DNA from: Eulemur rufifrons
Lineage: Eukaryota; Chordata; Mammalia; Primates; Lemuridae
Direction of reading: 5' to 3'
Length of the DNA: 64,000 nt
Assembly (NCBI RefSeq): GCF_041146395.1
Contig: NC_091012.1
Coordinates: 10,964,193-11,028,192 of the forward strand
In this document: positions 50,050-64,000 of the stretch, in pieces
Numbering within the stretch: the first letter of the stretch is position 1
Layout: each line of letters starts with the position of its first letter
The notes under the pieces: generated by a model
The model's database searches: none
Told to the model about the DNA's origin: nothing
The model's input: only the letters and a program-made list of their open reading frames with translations
Made by a program: the position numbers and the translations under genes

Positions 50050-50335
50050 GAGGTAATTAAGGTTAAATTAGATGATAATGGTCAGACCCTGATCTGATAT
50101 GGCTGTACCCTAATAAGTATAGAGACACCAGAGCTCTCTTTCTCCACCATGTGAGGACACAAAGAGAAGGTGACCATGTGAAAGCCATGAAGAGGGCCCC
50201 CGGTAGAAACCAACCATGCTGTCACCCTGATCTTTGACTGCTCGGCCTCTATAACTGTGAGAAAATAAATTTCTGTTGTTTAAGCCACCCAGTCTGGGGC
50301 ATTTTATTATGGAAGCTTGAGAAGACTAAGACAAA
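50050..50335 (+). mobile_element. MaLR LTR, MLT1-like
   Basis: Contains 'tctccaccatgtgaggacac', 'actgtgagaaaataaatttc' and 'gtttaagccacccagtctgg', the MLT1 polyadenylation region. It is truncated at the 5' end. Confidence 0.75.
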
Positions 50336-50339
50336 TGTT

Positions 50340-50650
50340 GTTCATGATTTTTTCCTGATTAAAAGATTACTTCTCATTTAATTCCATTGTGGTCATAAAA
50401 AAAACCCTGTATAATTTTGATCCTTTGAAATTCCATGAGACTTGTTTTATGGCCCAGCATGTGGCGAAACATAAGGTATGATTCATGTGCACTTGAGAAG
50501 AATGTTTATTCTGCTATTGTTGGATGGAGTGTTCTATACATTTTGAAGAGGTCAATTGGGTTGATGGTATTCTTCAGATTATCTGTATCTTTAATGATTT
50601 TCTGTCTACTTATTTTATCAGTTACTGATTCTAGATATATTTTGAAGAAG
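50340..50650 (-). repeat. L1 ORF2 fragment, antisense
   Basis: A short antisense L1 piece with 'cacttgagaagaatgtttat' and the adjoining phrases. Confidence 0.75.
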
Positions 50651-50654
50651 GAAC

Positions 50655-51090
50655 TTGTCTTAGTGCATTTTTGTTGCTATAAAGGAATACCCTAGGCTGG
50701 GTAATTATAACGAAAAAAAGGTTTATTTGGCTTATGATTCTGCAAGCTGTACCAAAATCATGGTGCCAGCATCTGGGAAGGGCTTCAGGCGGCTTCCACT
50801 CATGGTGGAAGGCAAACAAGAGCTGGTGTGTGCAGAGATCACATGGTGAGAGAGGAGGCAAGAGATAGGGGAGGGAGGTGCCAGGCTCTTTCCAACAACC
50901 AGCTCCTGTGAGAACTATTGGAGTGAAAGTTCACTCCCTCCCCCCCCCGCCCCCACAGAGAGGGCATTAATCTGTTCATGAGGGATCTACCCCCATTGCC
51001 CAACACCTCCTATTGGGCCCCACCTCCAACATTGGGGATCAAATTTCAACATGAGATCTGGGGAACAAACATCCAAACTATAGCAGAGCC
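50655..51090 (-). mobile_element. MaLR LTR, MST/THE1-like, antisense
   Basis: Antisense LTR: 'tagtgcatttttgttgctat' at the left, 'caagctgtaccaaaatcatg', 'cctccaacattggggatcaa', and 'catccaaactatagca' at the right end. A C-rich tract is at 50,935-50,957. Confidence 0.85.
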
Positions 51091-51099
51091 AATAGGATT

Positions 51100-52330
51100 T
51101 TGATGAACTGGGTGTTGAGCCTAAGAATACTGAGTTATAGAAATGCCCCCTGTATTTCTGGAGACAAGATTTGATTTCAGAAGTCAAATAAGGCTTTGCC
51201 TTAAGGAAAAAATAAATGTGTTAGTTCAAAAGCTGCCTCCTCTCAGGAGGGCGTCTTGCTGGTCAGTAGAAGTTGTACTTCAAAGAGACAGCTGTAAACT
51301 GGGCCTTTGGTTCTCACCTGTTTTGAAAGACAAGGCAGGCCTCCCTTAGAACCAAAGGTTGTTGGAGCTGACAGGTGGACCTCCAGAGATGAGAGCTAAT
51401 CAGATAGATATGCTAATGCCCAAGCCGGGCCCAGATGGAACCATGAGGTTAAAGTAACTAACACAAAGCACAGCCCATGTTGACTTCTGGGATCATCTCT
51501 GTCTCCAAGAACACAATCACCGGAGCCAAGATGTCTGTTTGTTGCTAAAGTAATAGCCTTATCATAAAACTTAGAAGTTTGTCCCAAGACGATTTTATAA
51601 CTCATTGTTCCCCTAGTTAGAGTTAGCCAAAGGATCTGTAGTAGCCTTTTAGGAGACTTTGACCCTAAAGCAAACTGCCTGTTAGTATGAAAATCCCATT
51701 GCCCTTGGCAACCAGAGCCTGTATGTACCGTACATAATACCTGTGTGGAGTTTCAGTCAGGGAGATATTTTATGCAGGTAAAATATTTCCATCCGGATAC
51801 CTTTCTTTATCTATTTTCATAAACTTTTACTTTATAAACTATATCTTTGGCTCTGTGTATTATTGTTGCCATTACTTTATCTTTTATTTCTGTTTCCTAC
51901 TATATTTTTCATCCTTTGCGATGACCCCTGTCTGAGAGACCTGATTGGAATAAAAAACCTCTTTGCAGGGAGCGTAGCTAACTCCCTGCAAACTGGCGTA
52001 GTCAACTTAGAGACCATGATCGGAACAAAGAGAAAAGGACCTCTTCGCGGGGAGCATAGCTAACTCCCAGCAACTGGGAGTTAAGATGATCCCCAAAAGT
52101 TTTTGGCCCAAGCAACTGGAAAGGCAGAGCTGCCACCAAATGAGATTTGGAAGATGGCATAGAGCAGGATTCAGTGGATGGAAACAAAAGATCGTTTTTT
52201 GTGGAGTTTGCTTGAATACTTTTGTTGGAAAAATTAGTAAGATAGGACACAGGAGGAACAAGTTGTTGAAAATTATCCAATGTAGTCGGAGACTTCTCTG
52301 AACCCCAGGGCCTGCGTTTTGCACAGCAGA
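51100..52330. other. Possible LTR-retroelement remnant with a 74-bp tandem repeat
   Basis: No coding homology. An imperfect tandem repeat of about 74 bp lies at 51,938-52,086, each unit carrying 'ggagcgtagctaactccc' or its variant 'ggagcatagctaactccc'. The preceding 350 bp has LTR-like features (AATAAA, T-rich). The LTR reading is weak inference. Confidence 0.3.
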
Positions 52331-52334
52331 GTCT

Positions 52335-53455
52335 GCAGATGCAGCTGGGTGTTAAAATGTGTCCTCCATTCAAACACTGAAGTGACTTGGGGATGCCTTA
52401 TGCTCCAAGGATAATCTCAAGTTCATGTTGTCAGCGGTTCTTTGTTTATCAGGTCATTATATGTCAGAATGGCAGGCATGTTTGCTAAATAGTATGCACC
52501 CTGGGTGGTGCATAGGTAGGTCCGATGGAGGATAGGGAAACTCCAATGATACACTACTAACATCATTCCTGACTTAAACCCACTTCTGGATCGTAGTTAG
52601 GAGTACCTCCTGGCAGGGATCTTGGCACCACCTTGAGGTTATATGTTGAGCTCCTAGGATTGGAATTTCTGAATCTAGGAAGTGGTAATACTATTGAATA
52701 ATACATACTTTTCATATCACTTTATTGAATAATATTTCTGCAAGCAATGGCATGGAGATAATGTTGCAATTAGTAGTTACTGGGAAGAAATTAAAATCCT
52801 AAATATCAGGTTCTTTATCTGTAAAAGGAAGATGTTGGAGAAGATGATCACCAGGGTCCCTTCTTGCTCTATTAAAATGCTCTGATTCCAATATTCTATC
52901 CTGTAGATAAGCATGATCATTAATTTGAACTCACAGTATTTATGAAAACATATATTTTAACAAATGCATATTAAAGGTCTTTTCAGGTTCCTCTAGATTA
53001 TATTATGCCATCTCACGCAGTAATATTATTGCTATGGCTGAATACTGGAATAAAGTATTAATAGGTTATTTTGGGAGATGTTAATTTGACTCATCTATTT
53101 CACATCCAAGTACAGATGTCTATTTGGCATTTGGATATAAGAGTCTGGAGTTCCAGATAGTGGTTTAGACTGGAGATGGATCTTTGGAAGACACCTGTAC
53201 ATACAGAGTCTATTTACAGCTGTTAGGTTGTATGAGCTCACCAAGGGAGGCAGTGAGTGGGTCTACATGCACTGAAGGTGAAGCAGCCCATGCACTGAGT
53301 CCCACCATCCCCTGCCCTTGCACCAAAATGTTGCAATAGCCTCTGCTCTCCTTGCTATTTATATCCCCAACTACCTATTCATTTAACTTACCTCCAAGTC
53401 GTTGTCTTCATCTGTAAGTATGTGTCCACCCTGGAATGTTGCCAAGCTCACATGC
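52335..53455. other. No gene recognised
   Basis: AT-rich intergenic DNA without identifiable elements. Confidence 0.45.
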
Positions 53456-55689
53456 ATTCTTCCCTGGCCCATCTCAGCCTATTTTCAATGTGGAAGGCAG
53501 AGAGAACGGGCTAAGATATAAGGAAGAATCCTCCAGTGCCTTCAGTTGCATCCAAACTACAAAAACCTGGATATTCCTTACACTTTGGGTTGTAACTCCC
53601 ATCATGGTGCACCTACGAAAGTCTTACCCCCCCACATCAGTTAAGTAATGCAGGTGGGGAGAAGGTAGGCCGCAACTTTAAATAGGGTGACCAGGAAACC
53701 CTTGCTGAGAGGGTGACATTTCAGTGAGCCAGGTGGAATGCTGAGTTCCTGACAGGAAAAAGGCAGTGCAAAGGCCCCGAGGCAGGACTGGGCTTGGTGT
53801 GTTTCATAAAGGGTGAGGGGTCCTGGGCCTGCGTGGCTGGATCAGAGTGAGCAAGGGGGAGAGTGGGAGGTGAGGAGCCCAGAGAGGAAATGGGTCAGAT
53901 GGCTTTGGGTTCACAGGCCACCGTAAGGGCTTTGGCTTTGACTCTGAGTAAGAGGGGACAGTTTGGACCAGGGGAATACTGCAGAGTAAGTAGGGTTTAA
54001 AAGCTGTCAGCGTTAGCAGTCCATCCATGAGACTACGGTGGCAGGCTAATTCTGGGTTTTGCTGGGTGAGGGAGGGACAATCAGACTAAAGTCTCACCTG
54101 CTGGGTGAAGTAACCCTACGATTGTGGGCCAGGGTTGGGGAACTATGTGAAATGGTCCCAGCGTCCCTTCTGTTTGTTCCTTTCCTCCAGTTACCGCCTT
54201 GCAGCCCCTCCCCTCCCTCTTTGGATCCTTACCCACAAAATACTCATTTATTTCGTTTTCTGCCATAATGTGGCTTGATGGCTTATCAACAAGGGGTCAA
54301 TCCCTTAGCAGGAGACATGCCCGTTTCTCTCCTGAAGGAAAGGAGGGCCAAAGCTTTAGATCACAGTAGAAGGTTAAATAAGAAATAAAACTACGGTTCT
54401 TCAATTCAGTCATGGTTAAGACTTTTCTATTGCCATGGAAAAATTAAACAAAAAAAATAAATAATGTCCACATTGGCTTAAGCCACAGGGAGAACTCCTG
54501 GGTCTGCGCAGCTGAAAGCTACAAGGGCAGTTCCGAGCTTCGGGCATGGCTGGATCCAGGAGTCAGTTCTCTGAGATCCGCCTTCCTGCTCCAGCTTCTC
54601 CTCTGTCCAGAGCCAGCCTACCCCCTGGCAGCCCCCAGAGTGTCACTGGCCTAGATGGGATCCCAGTGGCCAGGGGAATGCAATGTTCCGACTGGCCAGG
54701 CCTGAGCCTCGTGCCTACCCCTGGATCAGGGCTGAAGTCAACGCCACCAGAATCATCACTGCTGAGGGGAGAGGAGGGAGGCTTCTTGGGGGAAATAAGG
54801 ACGCTGGTGCCAGGAGAAGGGGAACAGATGCTGGGTGAAAACACCAACAGATGTCCTCTATGGTCACACAGACATTTCATCAATGCAAAAACCGTTTCCA
54901 ATGTTTTAAAAGAACAAGACTAGGAAAGATTCTTCCTTAACAGAGCAGACTATTAGTTTCCAAAGTAAAAATATTTATTTCAAAAGTAATACATGCTTAA
55001 TGAAAAGAGTCAAACACATCACTCTGGAATTCAAGAGGTGAAAGTTTCTATAATGCTGTTGTCAGAGATGAGCTTTCCTGACAGTGGAGGTGGCTCATTC
55101 CAGGTAGTGACTGTGTGTATCCCCACACGTTCACATGGCGGGGGCACATTGCAAAAAGAGGAATGTGCTAAAGCCCATATGCAGAGATCTGTGACTTGTT
55201 TTCATCTCTTTCTGTATTAATATCTGGCTATCTGTCTTGCTCTTTCCCTAAATGCTTCATAATTTTCCACTGGGACAGTTGTACAGTTATTTATTAAAAC
55301 TTTCCCCAGTTGGTGTAAATTTACATTCTAAAAATTTTTATGTGATGGTGTAATGAACATCCTTGTCAATTGTACCTCATTTGCATATGCAAGAGTTTCT
55401 CTATGATAAACTCACAGGTGAGTGAAAATGTATGCATGTCTTTGTCTTTAGTTTCATAGAAAATGCCAAATAAATGTCCAGATGGATTTCATTACCACTC
55501 CAATTGATAGTGTGTAAGAGTCCTTGTTTCCAACTACAGCTTTGCCAAACATTGGAGACTGTCAATTAATTATAGTAGTCCTACATTAAAATCTGCTCTT
55601 GTCCCACTGAACAAATCTTAAAGGTAAGACTCAAAAGGATCAAACTGTTTCCAGGTAACTTAGCATCTCAAAACACAGCTCAATAATAT

Positions 55690-55940
55690 GTTTAGGAATG
55701 GAAAAATATCAATCATCAAAACCAAAATTCACAATGTTGGGACTCCAACCTAAAATTACAAGGCATGCAAAGAAGCAGGGAAATCTAAGCTATTATGAAC
55801 AGAGAAATCAATCAATAAAATATTTCCAATGTGGGAAGGAAGAAGTAAAACTGCCTCTTTTTGCAGACAAGCTGATGATCAATGTAGAAAATCTGATGCA
55901 ACACACAAAAGAGCTAGTACAACTGTGAGGGACTTTTACA
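55690..55940 (+). repeat. L1 ORF2 reverse-transcriptase fragment
   Basis: The plus frame reads GKEEVKLPLFADKLMINVENL, the L1 reverse-transcriptase FADD region with the second Asp changed to Lys. The homologous piece in block A is at about 36,860-37,120, so the insertion predates the block duplication. Confidence 0.8.
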
Positions 55941-57598
55941 AGTTTGCAGGAAAAAACATATTTTAGAGGGAGCTAATTCCTCCCATCAAACAGTTAACTA
56001 ATTGTCCCTACACTTTTCTTCACTGATCTGAAACAAGTCCAATAAGCCACAGACTCCTATTCTAGTGTTTCTGGGTTGTTTGCTTTCCTCTTGCAAATTT
56101 GGTTTTTTATTTTTGCAGACATCAGACTCAGTGGTATTAAGGTGTGGGCAAACCAGAATTCCAGTGGGAGGGCACACTTCCCGAATAGTAATTTTGTACT
56201 GTAGGTCAATGGCCTTAAAAAGTAAATAGAAAAGTAAATGTTTAACTCAGTAATTCTAATTTTTGTAATCTGTCTTGAGGAAATAACCATTCAGGCAAAG
56301 ACATATAGAATTACGTGGAATCATTACCTATAGAAGGGCAAAAATGGAAACATATTACATGGTCAACAATTACATTATAATGGTTCTTTTATGCATCCAT
56401 TCAAGTGCATGTTTTTGAAGTATTTTCAGAAAGAGGAAAAGCTCCTAGTTTAAATGAAAATAATTCAGGAAAAAATGTAATGCTGAACTTGAAAATAATT
56501 ATACTTTATATGTTATTGTATATTTAAAACATAAAAGCAAGTGTGAATTTAAGAAAATATTCTGAAAAGTTGACAGTAGTTAATGCTGAAGGACAGGACA
56601 TAATTCATTTACATTTTCTTCCATTTCCTAAATTGTCTCCAATTACTTTGTACTGTTAAGGAACCCACAAGGGAAGGAGGTTCGCTGTTGTTTGCCACAC
56701 AGAAGGGCAATTACTGAGTCAAAGAGGATTGTCAAGGAAGAAAGGATTTATGGCAGGAGACACACCTGCTGGGAGGGGGAGGTATGGACTGTCTCAAATC
56801 TGCCTCCCAGATCAACAGGGTCAGCAGTTTTTCTGGAGGTGAAATGAATACTGCATGAGGGGAGTGAGCATCATTATGTGTTTGGGGAATGCAAGTGCAG
56901 GGAGAAATCATGTTAGTACATACATCCCATGACCAAAAACTGGTGGATAAGTCCCTCCCAGGGCAGGGATTTTAGTATTATAATGAGCCAGGGGTTAATA
57001 TTGCTCATTCTTTCAGTCTTGTGCATAGGCTCAATGGGTCTTTGGGCACAGTCTGTGGTGGAGTATTGCTTATCTTATCTGCTCCAAACAGTGAGGTTAA
57101 GGCTTTGTGGTTATCTCCTCACTGCAAGGAAGCTCTGCCATTCTGGGAAAGAAACTCAAAAGAGAATGCATCAGTGCAGCAGAAAGTTACAAAGTTCTGG
57201 TCAGAAAATCTCACTGGCCTGTGAACTTGCAACATAAGAGAACCACACGCACACAAAAAGATGATAAAAATATTTTTTGCTTATCAAGCTGGTTACAGTA
57301 CTACTTGAATATCTGAATCCCAGAACCTCCCCTCCAAACAAAGGCATGAAAATTCTAAGGTGCCTTAGCTGAAAAGAAGCTCAAGATGCAGAATAGTAGC
57401 TCAGTTTTGTATTTTGCAGTAACAAACATTGAAGATTAAAGCATCCCCCTCCTCCAGCAACAGGGAAACAAAAGGGCCAAGAGCACCCAAGGGCCAACAC
57501 AGACACACAATTAGGCCCCCATAATAAAGTGGCAATTACTGCAGGAATCAATCTCCCAGGGAAGGATGCACGACCTCTGATGAGACACCAGGCTAGGC

Positions 57599-58659
57599 TT
57601 AGCTCCCTTTTGCTGGCTGAGGCTTAGTAAAAGATGGGGGCTGCAGGATCTGCACCAACAGGTAAAGCTGGTCGAGACAGGAGGGGATGGAAATTTGTAG
57701 GTGTCCAGGGTCTTCAGCGGTCAGTCAGCTAAAAGTGAGGGAAAAGGAAAATCAAGTCAAAGATGGTGTCTCTGCACTCACCTCCCTCCGCTCTCTCGGG
57801 CTCTGCACAGGCCCAGTGCACCAGGTCTCTGTTCTTAGACCCTACCGTGTGGTGTTCCCATTTCTCTATTAGAATGACCCTCAGATGCTGATTAATCCCA
57901 GCCACCTGCCACCACACCCCACCCAGGCCCCTTCTAGAACTGACATAGTCAGTATATCGCCGGACACTGCGAGTTCCTTCTGAAGGGCCCCTCGCACGGG
58001 TTGGGCATGAGTGGCCAGGGACCAGCACACCATGGGGGATGAGAAAGACATGGTGAAGATGCCGGTGGAGATCAGGTTAAGGCACCATCTGATACCGACT
58101 TTGCCTGTGTCTCAGGCCTCCTTTATCACTCTGAGGCCTGCTTTCCCACAGGCTGTCCCTCCGGCCACCCACAGCCAACTCACCGTGCCTGCAGTCTGCT
58201 CCCCCTTTTCAGGCCCCTCAAGCTGTCTCCCTGCCCACTGGCCCATGTCCCCAGGCCACCCGTTCCAGCTTTCCTGGTTCCCCACTGTTTCCCTTGCTAT
58301 ACCCCCAAGCTGACTCCTCCATGCCCTTCCAGGGTACCCCTCCCAGCCCATCTGCTGGGCCCCGGGCCACTACAACCTCTTTGAAGAGGATACAACAGAA
58401 GCTGTCGTCTTCCTGGCTCTATGGCCGTGGGCTCGGTGTGTCCATCCAGAGCTGACACAGCAGATCCACTGGGCCCCGGGGCTGCGTGTCCACCGGACCC
58501 TGCGGTTCCCTGTGCTCGTGCAAACTGTGGAGCTCTGCCGCCAGCGACCCCCGTCTCTCCCGAGCCGCCTGGGCCTCCGTGGCCTCTGGGGCCATCTGGG
58601 CCGTCTTGGCCTTCAGCATGGCCTGCTGCACCGCCTGCACCTTGGTCTGCAGCCGACAT
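57599..58659 (-). pseudogene. CTAG (NY-ESO-1/LAGE1)-like pseudogene, locus 3
   Basis: Minus-strand exons by alignment with locus 2: 58,659-58,394, 58,061-57,945 and 57,728-57,599. Exon 1 starts MSAADQGAGGAAG and has a collagen-like Gly/Pro run (GPDGPRGHGGPGGSGETGVA), which is more CTAG1-like than LAGE3-like. Exon 2 reads FTMSFSSPMVCWSLA and KELAVSGDILT, matching the CTAG1 MPFATPMEAE and KEFTVSGNILT regions; it is 12 nt shorter than in loci 1 and 2. Exon 3 reads LTAEDPGHLQISI and SCLDQLYLLVQILQ. Three defects are visible. The intron 1 acceptor dinucleotide is GG instead of AG (58,063-58,062). The first full codon of exon 3 is TGA (57,727-57,725), where the family has Arg, a likely CpG decay. 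The polyadenylation signal reads AATACA. The spliced length would be 170 residues (CTAG1 has 180). Read as a recently silenced CTAG paralogue. Confidence 0.82.
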
Positions 58660-58734
58660 GGCTCCCCAACCCTTGTCTTCGCCCTCAGAGCCCTCTGAAC
58701 CTCTCAGCTCCGCCGGTAGCGCTTGACTCACCTC

Positions 58735-58960
58735 GGGCTCCTGAGAGCGCCTGCGCAAACGGCCCTGTTCTGCGCCCCTGGAGACCCCGGGTGAGGCCGC
58801 TGGGCACGTGATTGGTTCCCGCCCAGCCCGCCCAGCGCGCGTGCTCCGCGGGCCTGCCTGGAAGGCGGTGCCCATGTCCGCAGCGCCAACCCCTCCCGGT
58901 GACTGGTTCCCTGTTGTCGGTTCCTGTCAGGAGAACACTGAGGCGCCCTTCCGAGGTTGC
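58735..58960 (-). promoter_or_regulatory. CpG-rich promoter of CTAG-like locus 3
   Basis: Carries CACGTG at 58,805-58,810 followed directly by attggTTCCCGCC (to 58,823), which adds a CCAAT box on the minus strand. A 'gcgcctgcgcaa' NRF1-like site lies at 58,749-58,760. It aligns with 39,241-39,306 at locus 2. A second weaker copy of the module may lie near 58,898-58,930. Confidence 0.55.
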
Positions 58961-59299
58961 GCACTTAAAAGCCGGGCGCGACCAGGGCTCCCCCGTGTGC
59001 CTGTGCCAACCGGCTTGTGCTGAGGACTTCAGGCACCCGGCTGCTTCCTTCTGCCACTGGGCCCCGTCGGCGCGTTCCGGCAGCGGGTGGGGCGTCCCTG
59101 GGCCTGGCCCGTCCCATCCGAGGGACTCCCCTGCGCGTGCACGCGAGCCCCGGGATGCGGAGCAGTCACTCCCAGTCCCTGCCTGTCCTCGGGGAGCACC
59201 CAGGCTAGTCCCTGGGGCTCGCACGGGCCTTGCTCCTTCAGCGACACGGTTCACTGCCCTTCCCTCGTGCCCGCCTCGCCTGGTGGGGGGGCAGAGTAG

Positions 59300-61640
<2,341 letters not shown>

Positions 61641-61644
61641 TTGA

Positions 61645-64000
61645 TGCAATGAGGAGGACTATGCTATGATGAAGTCTCTGAAGTCACTGAGCCTCCGGGC
61701 CATGGGCAGACACTATGGGGCCAACGCCATACCACTCTACTCTCTCTGTGGCTTCGAGCTGCTTCCAAAAAGCAATCCTTTCTAAATTCTACACACAGTG
61801 TTCATCCTATCCTGAAAGTTATTCCTCCAGAGGGCTATTGACAGTTTGATTCATCAGCATTTTGTTAATATTACACAATGAAATATTTTTTCTTCTGCCC
61901 CTTCCAAGTGCTCCTGTGTAACGCATGTGTGCTTGAACACAAAAAATACATCATACACACACAGGGGTGCTCAGCAAATAACAGCCCGTCCTCTCCAGAG
62001 TGCCAGTCCTAAACATTCTGGCAATCAAAGCCTTTGTGTTTCTGAATCAGAGAAAACTTGTTTGGAATGTATTAAATATATTTTCAATCAAAGGCATAAT
62101 CTGTAATGATTAAGCCTCAGAGCTGACAGGGCCAGTGTGTATAATTCAAGGAAAGTGATAGTTAAACAAGGATCTTTTTGCCAGATACTCAACATCTTTC
62201 TTGAATTCTTAAGCTTCAAACTGGTATAGCCGCATGAATTTGGAAGCCCTGTAGGTACCTCAAACCCAACCAACTCCCAACTGACCTCACTGTCTGTTCC
62301 CCCACTCCCCAAACTCTTCCCTCTCCTTTCTTCTTTGTCTCCTTTGTTTGGGAGGCATTTCCTCGGCCTCCCATACTCTCATCTCACTTTCCATCTACTC
62401 AATTCCTTTCAACATGTCCTGTCTACCCTCCCTAGACATCATCTCTTACCTATATGACGAGAACAGCCTCTCCCCTCATCTGCAGATTCCTGGGCCCCTT
62501 CCCTAGAGATTTGGCCTGAGCGGGGCCCACCTGCTCTTGGGAGGGGGATGGGCCCGGCACAGGTTGGCCTAATATGGACCGAGGTGGGGGGCCAGGCCTT
62601 TTTTTGCCTGTGTATGTCACTGTGGGCGCTTCTGCTGGACCCAGGTCTCTCGGGGTCAGGGCCCGGTGGGAAGCCTTGGCTGGCCTTGTGTCCTGGCCTA
62701 GTGCCCTTGGTCATCTCTGATCCCCCTCCCCTCCCTCCCTCCTGCCATTTGGGGACAGCGAAAGGCAGCTGTTGGGGGCCAGGACCAACCTGGGAACAGG
62801 GGAAGCTGCTCTGCTTTGAGCAGCTCAGCTGCTCCCCCAGGTACTGCCTGGACTGGGAGGCCACCTGCCACTGATGGCCCTTTTGATGGTGTCCATCCCC
62901 TTCTCACCCCTCCCATCCTGATGTATGACCCCCCTTGACTGGAAGGGGCCTCTCCCTCCTCCCTGGAGCCCCCTGTGTTGCCACATCCTTATCTCGCAGC
63001 CTGGGAAGGCTTGACTCCCTGTGCTTCCCCCAAGGCCCCGTGTGTGCATGAATGGGGGGATGAGGCGGCCCTTCTAAGCCATGGGGGGAGGGCGGACTGC
63101 TAGGCAAAGAGGACCAATCAGGAGTCTTTAACTTTTAAAACTTTTTATTATGGAAATTACATATCTACACACAGGAGAGAGAATAATATTTAAAAAAATC
63201 TACCCTTTATCCAGCTTCAACAGTTGCCAACATTTTACTAGTTTATTTGGAAAGTAGGGGAGGATTTAGGGATGCAAGCAGTAGGAGTTAGTGTTTCTTG
63301 ACAGGATAGCAGAAGCGGCATCCACCTAAGCTTGCACAAATAAAGGGGTGCCCGCTGCAGGCTACAAGGGCATCATGTGGCCCTGAAGGACAGGGTCCAC
63401 AAAGGGCTGGAGTGGTGTTGTCAGCACCAAACAGCTGTTATTTTGATCACTGTCCTGCTCTTGTTCGCACTCCCATTTGCAGCCTGAGGGGGGAGGGCAA
63501 CATGGAAGGGCCCAGTGCTGCCCTAAACTGCCGCTAATCCTCACTGCGTCCTGGCCATGTGTCACTCCCCATGCAATCCTCACCACAATTCCAGGAGATG
63601 TGGAATAGCATTGCCTCATTTGATAGCAACTTGAGTCTATCTTTGGGCATAATATTGATAGCACTGGGCTGTCACCAGGTATTTGCTGTTCTGTCTCCTG
63701 CACTGGTTTGTGAGCTCCCAGGCAGAGCCTATAGTGGATTCTTTTCTGTAGTCATCGTCTTCTCTCACTGACTTGCCATTGCCTTGTCACTGACCAAAGA
63801 GCAGGCAGGGCTGGGCACCAGGAAAAAGGACCAGATGGTGCCTGCCCTTCAAGGTCTCCCACTCCCATCTGGGAAGGAGTGCCTCAATGGTGGCTCCTGC
63901 AGCAGGGTCATTCCCTAGGCATGATGGGGGAGGTGGCGGGCAAAGTGAACTGAGGACAGCTGGCAAGGTTGGAAATAGCTGGTACTTGTGGTTCCCCCAT
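61645..64000. other. Unassigned; short open tail and an old repeat
   Basis: A 135-nt open stretch (61,651-61,785), plus strand, ends in TAA and reads RAMGRHYGANAIPLYSLCGF. I do not recognise it, and it lacks a clear acceptor. 63,120-63,240 resembles an old L1-type antisense 3' segment. The remainder, including the GC-rich 62,500-63,110, holds no gene I can support. Confidence 0.35.

Larger units (their letters stand above)
53460..58830 (-). repeat. Duplication block B (contains CTAG-like locus 3)
   Basis: Direct duplicate of block A at 35,400-39,310. About 54,170-55,560 and parts of 56,240-57,300 have no counterpart in A, and account for the greater length. Divergence from A is clearly greater than between the two 1.6-kb duplicates, so this is an older event. 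Confidence 0.8.

Overview
The window is mammalian nuclear DNA, most likely from a strepsirrhine primate (lemur, loris or galago) and from a region equivalent to distal Xq. The taxon call rests on Alu dimers with the strepsirrhine left-arm/right-arm linker and the 'gagctaggctgacgcc' right arm (about 4.7, 11.4, 43.1 and 48.2 kb). It also rests on short L1 3' tails of a type typical of these genomes (12.56, 43.02 and 45.11 kb). The Xq28 call rests on three LAGE3/CTAG-family loci, an exon of the creatine transporter SLC6A8, and an OR3-type olfactory receptor pseudogene. All of these families have Xq28 members in human. Family identities come from recalled sequences; no search was run.

The core of the window is a LAGE3/CTAG cluster of three related three-exon loci. 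Locus 1 (18,735-19,318, plus strand) has an open exon 1 and exon 2 with good splice signals, but no recognisable exon 3. Locus 2 (39,002 down to 37,909, minus strand) is complete. Its three exons join in phase to a 155-residue protein that matches LAGE3, the Pcc1-type subunit of the KEOPS/EKC tRNA t6A complex. Locus 3 (58,659 down to 57,599, minus strand) is closer to CTAG1/CTAG2 (NY-ESO-1). It is broken by a lost splice acceptor (AG to GG) and an in-frame TGA at the start of exon 3. Loci 2 and 3 sit in direct duplication blocks (about 35.4-39.3 and 53.5-58.8 kb). Locus 1 is inverted relative to both. All three share a GC-rich promoter with GGCGGGAA/TTCCCGCC sites, and each has a CACGTG E-box nearby.

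A second duplication of about 1.6 kb (12.08-13.67 and 44.63-46.21 kb) lies in direct orientation 32.5 kb apart. A block of about 350 bp (15.26-15.62 and 40.83-41.17 kb) is repeated in inverted orientation upstream of loci 1 and 2. Directly upstream of locus 3, at 59,548-59,680, lies one intact-looking SLC6A8 exon without its neighbouring exons.

Most of the rest is interspersed repeats: L1 fragments in both orientations, MaLR LTRs (14.6, 20.7, 50.1 and 50.7 kb), hAT and Tigger/MER2-type DNA transposons (21.5, 29.0 and 29.6 kb), two decayed mariners (one internally inverted), and endogenous-retrovirus pol remnants (13.8 and 47.8 kb). There are also microsatellites. Several stretches of 0.4-3 kb contain nothing I can identify. 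Only locus 2 is supported as an intact protein-coding gene. No bacterial-type systems, CRISPR arrays or tRNA/rRNA genes were seen.
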